Assembly: GCA_964526285.1 (NCBI GenBank)
Contig: CAZGIW010000006.1
Coordinates: 12,976 to 76,975 of the forward strand
Direction: 5' to 3'
DNA length: 64,000 nucleotides
DNA from: CAYMAZ01 sp964526285
GTDB taxonomy: Bacteria; Bacteroidota; Bacteroidia; Bacteroidales; DTU049
Shown: in pieces, positions 35,296 to 43,276 of the stretch
Layout of the letters: each line of letters begins with the position of its first letter
Position numbering within the stretch: the stretch's first letter is position 1
The notes under the pieces: generated by a model
Told to the model about the DNA's origin: nothing
Seen by the model: the letters and a program-made list of their open reading frames with translations, nothing else
Database searches by the model: none
Program-made: the position numbers and the translations under genes

Positions 35296-35303
35296 CAAAT
35301 TTA
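35296..35303 (-). promoter_or_regulatory. Promoter element TAAATTTG for SPOR gene
   Basis: Minus-strand TAAATTTG, an exact TAnnTTTG match, 17 bp before the start codon. Confidence 0.5.
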
Positions 35304-36278
35304 CGACATTTCAGGATATAACATTGTAAAAATATTTTTCCAGGAATCTTCGTTTATTTTTGCACCAATTTCACGAATTACGTGTCCAGCAAGAATTGAG
35401 CCATATCTTCCGCATTCTTTCATCTCTTCTCCCTGTATCAAACCGTATAAAAATCCGGCTGCATATAAATCTCCTGCACCAGTTGTGTCAAGACATGCAG
35501 ATGGAAGAGCCTCAATTTTTGTAACAGTTTTTCTGTCAAAAACAAGCGACCCGTTAGCGCCTGTTTTTACTATTGAAAGGGGAACCATTTCTCCCATTGC
35601 AATAACTGCTTGCTCAGGGTTCTCCCCAGTCAGTGCCATGGCCTCTTCTTCATTGGCAAATAAAATATCCACTTTTTTAGGTATGAGATGTTTCAAAAAA
35701 TCAAGATGCTGTTCCACAACATTATAGCTTGCAAGATCAAGTGATACATGAACACTGTTGGCAATGGCCTGTTGAACAGATTGTTCTATTAACTCATAAT
35801 TCTGAAGCAAATATCCTTCAATATGAACAACTTTATAATTTGTAAATGTATATTCATGAATGTGCGAAGCGCTCAGCTCGACAGCTGCACCCAAATATGT
35901 GGCAAATGTGCGTTCACCATCAGGGGTAACCAGGGCAATTGCTCTTCCTGAATCTGTTGAGGAATAATTTATATGCGGGATTACTTCATTTTTTTCAAAA
36001 TCTGAAATAAAATGCTCTCCCCAGGTATCTTTACCCAGACTTCCCAAAAATCCCGTTTGAACTCCAAGTCTGGCCAATCCGTTGATGGTATTGGCCGCAG
36101 AACCACCACTGGTGATTCGGGTGGGATATTGCATCGCAGCTTTCATTATTGAGTCTGAAACTGCTTTGTCAACCAACTGCATACTGCCTTTGGGCAAATT
36201 ATGTTTTGTTAGAAAAGTATCGTCAGGAAGTTGAACCATAATGTCAACAAGGGCGTTGCCAATTCCGAGTACGTTCAT
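35301..36278 (-). CDS. PfkB-family kinase, adenosine-kinase type
   Basis: A 325-residue carbohydrate/nucleoside kinase. The N-terminal MNVLGIGNALVDIMVQLPDD and GGSAANTINGLARLG motif and the C-terminal DTTGAGDLYAAGFLYGL (PfkB signature 2 with the catalytic Asp) are intact. Bacteroidota proteins of this layout are usually called adenosine kinases, so phosphorylation of adenosine to AMP is likely, although ribokinase-type substrates are possible. The frame is open to 36353, but the start at 36278 fits the family and avoids overlap with the upstream lipoprotein gene (ends 36319). Confidence 0.9.
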   Translation of the reverse strand: MNVLGIGNALVDIMVQLPDDTFLTKHNLPKGSMQLVDKAVSDSIMKAAMQYPTRITSGGSAANTINGLARLGVQTGFLGSLGKDTWGEHFISDFEKNEVIPHINYSSTDSGRAIALVTPDGERTFATYLGAAVELSASHIHEYTFTNYKVVHIEGYLLQNYELIEQSVQQAIANSVHVSLDLASYNVVEQHLDFLKHLIPKKVDILFANEEEAMALTGENPEQAVIAMGEMVPLSIVKTGANGSLVFDRKTVTKIEALPSACLDTTGAGDLYAAGFLYGLIQGEEMKECGRYGSILAGHVIREIGAKINEDSWKNIFTMLYPEMS

Positions 36279-36318
36279 AGTTTGTTTGGTTAATATTTTT
36301 TTAAATAAGCAGTATTGT

Positions 36319-36942
36319 CTAGAAATAGGGAGTAAACATTCTAACCATAACAAGTTTGCCGTTCATATTGAAATCACTTTCTGTAAGAGAAATGGTTTCT
36401 CCGGGTTGCATCAGTTTGTCATCACCTCCTGTATAGGCTTTTGGATCAATAAAAAACTGAACATCAGGCATGGCAGAAGTTTCAGCTACAAAATGATATC
36501 CGTAAGGAGTAAACCACAAATTCAAATCAGAGTAGGCAGTCTTAAACTCTTTTATTGAAGAACCCACCCCAATGCTTTCTTCTGTTTTAAAATCGGAAGA
36601 CATGACCTGTATTTCCCATATAACACCACCGCCTTTACGTTGTTGTGACACAAAGAACCCAAGCAATGTGGTATTGTTTTTTTTGATAAACCATTGTGTG
36701 TCCTGCATGCCTTCACCCACATCAACCAATTCAGAGCTCATGGTCATTTCATCTTCCAGTTGAATATCATCTTTTTGTTGTCCCAACTTTACAAATCCTG
36801 CTGAATTTGATGTAATAAGCCATTGTTGTGCTGTTACTTCAGTTTCCCCATTGCCATGGTCATGATTACAATCCTTGTGTCCGCCACATGAAATGAATAT
36901 TATGGCCATCACGAAATAAATAAATACATGTTTTAAGTTCAT
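36319..36942 (-). CDS. Hypothetical lipoprotein with His/Asp-rich N-terminus
   Basis: A 207-residue lipoprotein with a lipobox (IIFISC) followed by GGHKDCNHDHGNGE, a short His/Asp/Cys stretch that could bind a metal. The rest is predicted beta-rich with no recognised motif (MMSSELVD-, WFIKKNNTTLLGFFVSQ-, FFIDPKAYTGG-like segments). It is located behind its own promoter box and just upstream of the PfkB kinase; the 40-bp gap allows co-transcription. Function unknown. Confidence 0.75.
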   Translation of the reverse strand: MNLKHVFIYFVMAIIFISCGGHKDCNHDHGNGETEVTAQQWLITSNSAGFVKLGQQKDDIQLEDEMTMSSELVDVGEGMQDTQWFIKKNNTTLLGFFVSQQRKGGGVIWEIQVMSSDFKTEESIGVGSSIKEFKTAYSDLNLWFTPYGYHFVAETSAMPDVQFFIDPKAYTGGDDKLMQPGETISLTESDFNMNGKLVMVRMFTPYF

Positions 36943-36954
36943 AGTTTTTTTTTA

Positions 36955-36962
36955 CAAAATTA
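36955..36962 (-). promoter_or_regulatory. Promoter element TAATTTTG for lipoprotein-kinase unit
   Basis: Minus-strand TAATTTTG, an exact TAnnTTTG match, 12 bp before the lipoprotein start codon. Confidence 0.55.
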
Positions 36963-37080
36963 GTAAACTTGAACGAAAAGAGAATAAAAAATCCATAACT
37001 TTAAGTTGTTATATTTGTCACATCTTTGTTCAGAAAAACTTTTTGTAATTTCGCAATGATTTATGATGAAAAGTATTGCG

Positions 37081-38556
37081 ATGAAAGAACAACTGAAAGT
37101 ACACAACTCCATTTCAGGGAAAAAAGAAGCATTTGAACCCATAGCTCCTCCTCATGTGGGCATGTATGTTTGTGGCCCCACTGTGTATGGAGATCCACAC
37201 CTGGGTCATGCCCGGCCTGCCATTACATTTGATGTGGTTTTTCGTTTTTTGCGTTTTTTGGGATATAAGGTTCGATATGTAAGAAATATTACCGATGTAG
37301 GGCATCTGGAGCATGACAGTGATGATGGAGAAGACAAAATTCAGAAAAAAGCACGTATTGAACAACTGGAACCAATGGAAGTGGCTCAATACTATACCAA
37401 CCGATATGTTGAGTTTATGAACAGGCTCAATGTACTTCACCCCAGTATTGAACCCAGGGCATCAGGACACATTATTGAGCAAATTGATCTCGTTCAGTCC
37501 ATTTTGAAGGCAGGTTATGCTTATGAATCAAATGGATCAGTGTATTTTGATGTAAAAAAATACAGTGAGAAATACCATTATGGAAAATTATCAGGCCGTA
37601 AGCTTGAAGATCTGCTTGAAAACACAAGAGTACTGGATGGCCAGGATGAAAAGCGGTTTTCTGCTGATTTTGCCCTCTGGAAAAAAGCAACTCCTGAGCA
37701 TATTATGAAATGGAATTCACCCTGGGGGATTGGTTTCCCTGGGTGGCACCTTGAATGTTCAGCCATGGGAATGAAATATCTGGGCGAACATTTTGATATT
37801 CATGGGGGTGGAATGGACCTTCTGTTTCCTCATCATGAATCTGAAATTGCTCAATGCGTTGCAGGAACTGGTCATGAACCGGCCAAATATTGGTTACACA
37901 ATAATATGATTACCATCAATGGACAAAAGATGGGCAAGTCTTTGGGAAATTTTATTACTCTTGAGGAACTTTTTTCCGGTTCACATCATTTGCTGGAGCA
38001 GGAATATAATCCAATGACCATTAGGTTTTTTATCCTTCAGGCTCATTACAGAAGTACTCTGGATTTTTCCAACCATGCCCTTCAATCTGCTCAAAAAGCA
38101 TATCAGCGACTTACTGATGCAGCAAAAAAACTGACAACTCTGAAGGCTACAGAAACGGATCAGAATATTAACAGAGTGGAACAACTTGTCGATGCTGTTC
38201 ACAAAGCTCTGCTTGATGACTTTAATTCTCCAGTGGCTTTAGCTCAATTATTTGAAGCATCCAAATTAATTAATCAGGCTGTTGAAGAAAAAATTACCAT
38301 GGGTAATAAAGAGATAGAAGCACTTCATTATTTGTTTGGAAATATATTTACTGAGGTGCTTGGACTTCAACTGCAGGAAACACAGTGCAGCGCAAAGGAT
38401 ATGACTGCTCAATTAATGAATCTGATGTTGGAAGTGAGAAACCAGAGTAAAACTGATAAAAATTATGCAATGTCTGATTATATTCGCAATGAACTGGATA
38501 AAATCGGCGTTGTAGTGAAAGACACAAAAGATGGTGCCACATGGGATTTAAAATAA
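37081..38556 (+). CDS. cysS: Cysteinyl-tRNA synthetase
   Basis: Class I aminoacyl-tRNA synthetase charging tRNA-Cys, 491 aa. The HIGH motif is HLGHARP in YVCGPTVYGDPHLGHARP, and KMSKS appears as KMGKSLGN. The zinc-site residues (VCGPT, CSAMG, HHESEIAQC) are in place, with the anticodon-binding helices and DALR-type end after residue 340. The frame opens at 37063 with two further Met codons. The start at 37081 (MKEQLKVHNSISGKKE) matches the family length. A near-consensus TAATTTCG box at 37046-37053 favours a start a little downstream of 37063. It leads into the M28 peptidase gene 13 bp later. Confidence 0.96.
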   Translation: MKEQLKVHNSISGKKEAFEPIAPPHVGMYVCGPTVYGDPHLGHARPAITFDVVFRFLRFLGYKVRYVRNITDVGHLEHDSDDGEDKIQKKARIEQLEPMEVAQYYTNRYVEFMNRLNVLHPSIEPRASGHIIEQIDLVQSILKAGYAYESNGSVYFDVKKYSEKYHYGKLSGRKLEDLLENTRVLDGQDEKRFSADFALWKKATPEHIMKWNSPWGIGFPGWHLECSAMGMKYLGEHFDIHGGGMDLLFPHHESEIAQCVAGTGHEPAKYWLHNNMITINGQKMGKSLGNFITLEELFSGSHHLLEQEYNPMTIRFFILQAHYRSTLDFSNHALQSAQKAYQRLTDAAKKLTTLKATETDQNINRVEQLVDAVHKALLDDFNSPVALAQLFEASKLINQAVEEKITMGNKEIEALHYLFGNIFTEVLGLQLQETQCSAKDMTAQLMNLMLEVRNQSKTDKNYAMSDYIRNELDKIGVVVKDTKDGATWDLK

Positions 38557-38569
38557 GATTTGAAAACAT

Positions 38570-39577
38570 ATGAAAAAAAATACAACATTATTCAAACCAC
38601 ACCATATTTTCATTTTTTTGCTTGCCTTTGCAATTGCATCATGTGTGCAGAAAGAGGATCAGCCAACTGAAACAGACGAAGTGGTTGAATTAAAAGAAGT
38701 TCCTGACTTTAATGCAGATACTGCATATTTGTTTATTGAACGCCAGGTAGACTTTGGCCCCAGGGTTCCAGGCACAAAAGCGTGGGAACAATGCGCCAAC
38801 TTTTTGGCTGAAACACTTGAATTATATGGAGCAAATGTAATAGTTCAGGAAGCTTCTGTAAGAGCATGGGATGGAACAATTCTTCCTATGAAAAACATTA
38901 TCGGTTCATGGCAGCCTGAAAATAAAAAGAGGGTTATGCTTTGTGCACATTGGGATACAAGACCATATGCGGATTGGGATCCCGACGAAAGAAACCATAA
39001 AAAACCCATTGACGGAGCCAATGATGGGGCAAGCGGAGTAGGTGTTTTGCTTGAAATTGCCAGACATCTTTCTGCGACACAACCTAATGTAGGGATTGAT
39101 ATTATATTTTTTGATGTGGAAGATTATGGTGAACCTAAAGATGATCAGTCAAAAATTAAAGATGACAACTGGGGTCTTGGATCGCAATATTGGGCAAAAA
39201 ATCCCCATGTAAAAGGATATTATGCAAGATTTGGAATTCTGCTTGATATGGTAGGAGCAGAGGATGCAATTTTTTATAAAGAAGGCTATTCAATGCAATA
39301 TGCAGAACATGTGGTAAAAAAAGTTTGGGATGCTGCTCATAAAATTGGATATGGAAAATATTTTTCTTATGAAAGATCAAATCACATCACAGATGATCAT
39401 TACTATGTGAATCTATTTCTTGGACTTCCTACAATCAATATTATTCATCAGGATAAAAACAGCAATACCGGGTTTTTTAAATACTGGCACACCATGGAAG
39501 ATAATGTTGATAAAATAAGCAAAGAAACACTGAAAGCTGTTGGACAAACGGTGTTGTATGTCATTTATAATGAATAA
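38570..39577 (+). CDS. M28-family lipoprotein, glutaminyl cyclase-like
   Basis: A 335-residue lipoprotein (lipobox AIASC) of the M28 zinc peptidase fold. The metal-binding residues are visible in order: His127 in LCAHWDTRPYAD, Asp in IDGANDGASGVGVLLE, Glu-Asp in FFDVEDYGE, Asp in LLDMVGAEDA and His in YWHTMEDN. Members with the GPRVPGTKAWEQCANFL beginning include the Bacteroidota type of glutaminyl-peptide cyclotransferase, which forms N-terminal pyroglutamate on exported proteins, as known for the Porphyromonas enzyme. Aminopeptidase activity is the alternative. It would act in the periplasm or on the inner face of the outer membrane. Confidence 0.87.
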   Translation: MKKNTTLFKPHHIFIFLLAFAIASCVQKEDQPTETDEVVELKEVPDFNADTAYLFIERQVDFGPRVPGTKAWEQCANFLAETLELYGANVIVQEASVRAWDGTILPMKNIIGSWQPENKKRVMLCAHWDTRPYADWDPDERNHKKPIDGANDGASGVGVLLEIARHLSATQPNVGIDIIFFDVEDYGEPKDDQSKIKDDNWGLGSQYWAKNPHVKGYYARFGILLDMVGAEDAIFYKEGYSMQYAEHVVKKVWDAAHKIGYGKYFSYERSNHITDDHYYVNLFLGLPTINIIHQDKNSNTGFFKYWHTMEDNVDKISKETLKAVGQTVLYVIYNE

Positions 39578-39582
39578 CAGAC

Positions 39583-40938
39583 TTACATTAGGTCGTTTGC
39601 AAGATTTGCCAGTTCGGATCTTTCTCCCTTTTCAAGTTTGATATGTGCGTAAAGCGGATGATGCTTAATTCTGTCTATAAGCGTTGAAAGTCCATTACTT
39701 TGTGCATCCAGATAAGGAGTGTCTATTTGATAAATATCTCCTGTAAAAATTATTTTTGTGCCTTCGCCTGCGCGTGTGATAATGGTTTTCACCTCATGGG
39801 GGGTTAGATTTTGAGCTTCGTCAATTATAAAACAAATGTCGGATAGACTGCGTCCTCTGATATATGCAAGTGGCGTAATAACAAGTTTTTCTTTTTCCAG
39901 GTCTTCATTGATGGCTTTATATTCCTTGTCTTTTTCACTGAATTGGTTTTTTATAAATTTCAAATTATCAAAAAGAGGCTCCATAAAGGGAGTGATTTTG
40001 CTTTTGATATCCCCTGGCAAAAACCCGATGTCTTTATTGCTAAGGGGGACAATAGGTCTTGCCAGATAGATTTGTTTGAAATGACGCTTTTGTTCAAGTG
40101 CTCCTGCCAAAGCGAGCAGTGTTTTTCCTGTTCCGGCAACGCCCTGCAATGTAACAAGTTTCACATCTGGATTGGCAATGGCGTGAAGGGCAAATACCTG
40201 TTCGGCATTTCTCGGATTGATACGATAAGATGGCTTTTTTTCAACACGCTCAATCAATCCTGTGACTGAATTGAAAAAAGCCAGAACAGATTGTGTTTCG
40301 TTTTTAATTATGAAGTAGTGATTGGGTATTGGATTTGATGAAAACAATTCAGCAGGACTGCAATAACCATTCTGATAAATTCTGTCAATAATTTCTTTGT
40401 CAATTCCTTCTAATGTGGTTTTGCCGGTATACAGGGATTCGACATCTTTAATTTTGCCTGTTTTGTAATCTTCAGCACAAATATTGAGGGCTTTGGCTTT
40501 CAGCCGGAGATTAATATCCTTGCTCACCAAAATAATTTTTTTGTCAGGATAATCTTCACTTAAAGAAATGGCTACATTGAGAATGCGGTGATCAGGTTTG
40601 TCTTCTCCAAATACCTTGCATGCATCCAGTCCGGAATGTCCGTTCATGATGACGCGGAATTTGGATTTTTTTTCCGGAATAAGAGGCAACCATTCATTGG
40701 TGGTTTTCTGATTTGATAGTTGATCAAGAAGACGAATAAATTCTCTGGCCTCAAAATTTATTATATCATTCCCCTTTTTAAAATTATCAAGTTCCTCAAG
40801 AACTGTAATGGGCAATGCCACATCATTTTCTTCGAATGTGAACAATGCATTGTGATTATAAAGGATAACAGATGTGTCAAGGACATAAATTTTTGATACT
40901 TCATTGTCCTTTTCAGAAGTAGTTTTTCTTTTTGCCAT
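39583..40938 (-). CDS. PhoH-family PIN-domain ATPase
   Basis: A 451-residue cytoplasmic protein with an N-terminal PIN-type nuclease domain (about 15-150: YVLDTSVILYNHNALF, VLEELDNFKK, ILVSKDINLRLKA) and a C-terminal PhoH ATPase domain (about 245-450). The latter has Walker A GVAGTGKTLLA, Walker B FIIDEAQNLTP and a sensor segment KIIFTGD. This PIN-PhoH arrangement resembles PhoH2-type proteins, reported as RNA helicase/RNase enzymes. The four PIN acidic residues appear present. It converges with the M28 gene, 5 bp between stops. Confidence 0.9.
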   Translation of the reverse strand: MAKRKTTSEKDNEVSKIYVLDTSVILYNHNALFTFEENDVALPITVLEELDNFKKGNDIINFEAREFIRLLDQLSNQKTTNEWLPLIPEKKSKFRVIMNGHSGLDACKVFGEDKPDHRILNVAISLSEDYPDKKIILVSKDINLRLKAKALNICAEDYKTGKIKDVESLYTGKTTLEGIDKEIIDRIYQNGYCSPAELFSSNPIPNHYFIIKNETQSVLAFFNSVTGLIERVEKKPSYRINPRNAEQVFALHAIANPDVKLVTLQGVAGTGKTLLALAGALEQKRHFKQIYLARPIVPLSNKDIGFLPGDIKSKITPFMEPLFDNLKFIKNQFSEKDKEYKAINEDLEKEKLVITPLAYIRGRSLSDICFIIDEAQNLTPHEVKTIITRAGEGTKIIFTGDIYQIDTPYLDAQSNGLSTLIDRIKHHPLYAHIKLEKGERSELANLANDLM

Positions 40939-40962
40939 TTTTTTTTAAATCTTTATGAATTA

Positions 40963-40970
40963 CAAATATA
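40963..40970 (-). promoter_or_regulatory. Promoter element TATATTTG for phoH-like gene
   Basis: Minus-strand TATATTTG, an exact TAnnTTTG match, 24 bp before the start codon. Confidence 0.5.
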
Positions 40971-40977
40971 ATGCATG

Positions 40978-41010
40978 TAAAAAAAAAGCTGCAGTGAAGC
41001 AGCTTTTTTT
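40978..41010 (-). terminator. Intrinsic terminator after S46 peptidase
   Basis: AAAGCTGC (ending 40992), a 6-nt loop and GCAGCTTT (40999-41006), with A and T runs outside. It ends the minus-strand S46 gene just before the phoH promoter. Confidence 0.85.
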
Positions 41011-41029
41011 TGTTAACAGCCAATTGTTA

Positions 41030-43216
41030 TTAATATTTGATTTCCAGTTCCTGAATAATGTTTTGTGCTTCAGCAAACTTATCTACAATAAACATAATAT
41101 ACCTGATATCAGAAGAAATGGTTCTTGTTTTGTCAGTCACATACCATAAGCTTGAAGCAGTTGCTTCCCAGTTGATGTCAAATACAATTCCCACTACTTC
41201 ACCCTTTCCATTGAGCAAAGGAGCTCCTGAATTGCCCCCTGTTACATCATTGTCTGTGAGAATACACATACGCAATACACCGTTTTTATCAGCATATTTG
41301 GTGTATTCCTTTTTAAGGTATAAGTCTTTGATTTTTTGTGGAATAGTAAACTCCGGATTGTTTTCAACTTCTTTTCTGAGATATTCTTCAAAAGTAGTAA
41401 AATATGGTAATTCTGCACCATCAGTTGGCGTATAGTTGGTTACCTTTCCATAAGTAAGTCTCATGGTTCGGTTGGCATCAGGATAGAATTTTTTATCATT
41501 CATCATTGATAGAATACCATGCTGAAACAACCTTTCACCTCGTTTCAGCATAAGTTCATATGTTTTCATGCCTTCAAGCATTTTGTTGTATGCATCATAA
41601 AGCTGTTGTGTGGCAATAAAAGCAGGGTCACGTTCCATCACTTTTGCATCAGGAACCCTCAAAAATTCATATAATTTTTCTTTACTTGCAAATATAGATT
41701 TTTCATAAATCGCATTGGCATATAATGTAAAGTTGGATTTATACTTTGATTCAACTTCTTTGAAAACTTCAGCATGAAACTCTGAAGGAACTTCATCATA
41801 GTACATGCGAAGTAAAGCAACAAATAGTTTTTTGTCTGTTTCAACATCATAACTATTAAAGTGATAATTACTGGCAAAATATTTCAGTTTTGTGCTTTGA
41901 TCAGCCACCAGAGATTGTCGTTGGTCTGGCGCTAAATTAGGTGCTGTCATATAATAATAGAGGCTGTCAAATTGCTTGACAAAACCAAAAATTTCTGGCC
42001 CTCTGATAATGGCTTCTCTGAAATAATATTTTGCATGGTTATATTTTTTCAGTTGATCAAAAGCAATTTTAATAGTAGGTATTGCATCTGCGTATAGTTC
42101 TTTTCTTTTGGGGTCAGCCAGATACCATTTTTCAAATATGCCCTCAAGGTTTTCTTTCTTTTCAAATACTTTAAGTCTTTTTAGAGTTTCGGTTTGCCCT
42201 ATAAAATATTTCCAGTAGTTTGACGATCTGTTGTATTTTGATCTGTACATAAGCTCAATGTTTGGGTCAGTCATCATTTGCTCATTTATGATACGGAGTT
42301 TTGTGTCGCGGATTTTTACAATTGTTGGGTTGATTTGATCTGTTTGGTGCTGAACTCCGTGAGATGTCATAAACCGCTGTGTTGATCCTGGATACCCAAG
42401 AACCATAGTAAAATCATCTTTTTCAACTCCTTTCATGGATATTGGAAGAAAATGTTTGGGAACATAAGGAATGTTTCTGCGCTTGTTATATGTTGCAGGT
42501 TCTCCTTCGGGAGACATATAGATTCTTAAAAATGCAAAATCAGCTGTATGGCGTGGCCATAACCAGTTGTCACTATCTGCTCCGAAATTTCCAATTGCCA
42601 TAGGAGGTGCTCCTACCAAACGAACATCTCTGTAAGTTTCATATATAAACAGATAAAACTCATTGCCCTGATAAAACTCTTTTACAACGGCTTCATAATA
42701 AGTTCCTTTTGTGGCATCGTTTACAATGTTTTCAATCAACTGATTTATTTTTTCTTCCCTGTCTGTGTCATTTAATGTTGGGTCAAGTTTGGAAACAATT
42801 TTGTCTGTTACATCTTCAATGCGCACAAGAAACGACACCTTCAGGTTGGGATTATACAACTCCTGCCTTTTATCAACAGCCCAAAAACCATTCTGAACAT
42901 AATCTGTATTGTATTTAATTGAATTATCTGTAATGTATTCAAGCACACAGTGGTGATTGGTCATCATCAATCCTTCCCGTGAAACAACAAAACCAGTACA
43001 CATGCCATCATTAATAGAAACAATTGCATCCTTCACAGATGACTGATTGATGCTGTATATTTCCTGGGGAGTCAGTTGTAACCCCATTTTTTGCATATCA
43101 GTATAATTCAGCTTTTCAATAAGATTAAGCATCCACATTCCCTCGTCAGCCATAACTTTTGTGGAGAAAGCAAGGGCTAAAACTAATAATAATTGTATTT
43201 TTCTAAACCTCTTCAT
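41030..43216 (-). CDS. S46-family dipeptidyl-peptidase (DPP7/DPP11-like)
   Basis: A 728-residue secreted serine exopeptidase that releases dipeptides from the N-terminus of oligopeptides in the periplasm. After a signal peptide ending near VMADEG, the chymotrypsin-like catalytic residues are visible: His89 in MTNHHC and Ser663 in TGGNSGAP, with the acidic member in the middle. The C-terminal SDIRYIMFIVDKFA is the family's conserved end. In Porphyromonas DPP7/DPP11 the residue 18 positions after the catalytic Ser sets specificity (Gly hydrophobic, Arg acidic). Here that position is Ile681, so specificity is not predicted. It has its own promoter and terminator. Confidence 0.93.
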   Translation of the reverse strand: MKRFRKIQLLLVLALAFSTKVMADEGMWMLNLIEKLNYTDMQKMGLQLTPQEIYSINQSSVKDAIVSINDGMCTGFVVSREGLMMTNHHCVLEYITDNSIKYNTDYVQNGFWAVDKRQELYNPNLKVSFLVRIEDVTDKIVSKLDPTLNDTDREEKINQLIENIVNDATKGTYYEAVVKEFYQGNEFYLFIYETYRDVRLVGAPPMAIGNFGADSDNWLWPRHTADFAFLRIYMSPEGEPATYNKRRNIPYVPKHFLPISMKGVEKDDFTMVLGYPGSTQRFMTSHGVQHQTDQINPTIVKIRDTKLRIINEQMMTDPNIELMYRSKYNRSSNYWKYFIGQTETLKRLKVFEKKENLEGIFEKWYLADPKRKELYADAIPTIKIAFDQLKKYNHAKYYFREAIIRGPEIFGFVKQFDSLYYYMTAPNLAPDQRQSLVADQSTKLKYFASNYHFNSYDVETDKKLFVALLRMYYDEVPSEFHAEVFKEVESKYKSNFTLYANAIYEKSIFASKEKLYEFLRVPDAKVMERDPAFIATQQLYDAYNKMLEGMKTYELMLKRGERLFQHGILSMMNDKKFYPDANRTMRLTYGKVTNYTPTDGAELPYFTTFEEYLRKEVENNPEFTIPQKIKDLYLKKEYTKYADKNGVLRMCILTDNDVTGGNSGAPLLNGKGEVVGIVFDINWEATASSLWYVTDKTRTISSDIRYIMFIVDKFAEAQNIIQELEIKY

Positions 43217-43241
43217 GATATTGTGTTTTTTTTGTTATTTG

Positions 43242-43249
43242 CAAAATTA
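43242..43249 (-). promoter_or_regulatory. Promoter element TAATTTTG for S46 peptidase
   Basis: Minus-strand TAATTTTG, an exact TAnnTTTG match, 25 bp before the start codon. Confidence 0.6.
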
Positions 43250-43276
43250 ATATGATTATTCTTTTAAGTGTATTAT

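Noticed and set aside
36319..36353. Overlap of the PfkB kinase with the lipoprotein gene
   Set aside because: Only produced by the longest frame; the family start at 36278 removes it.
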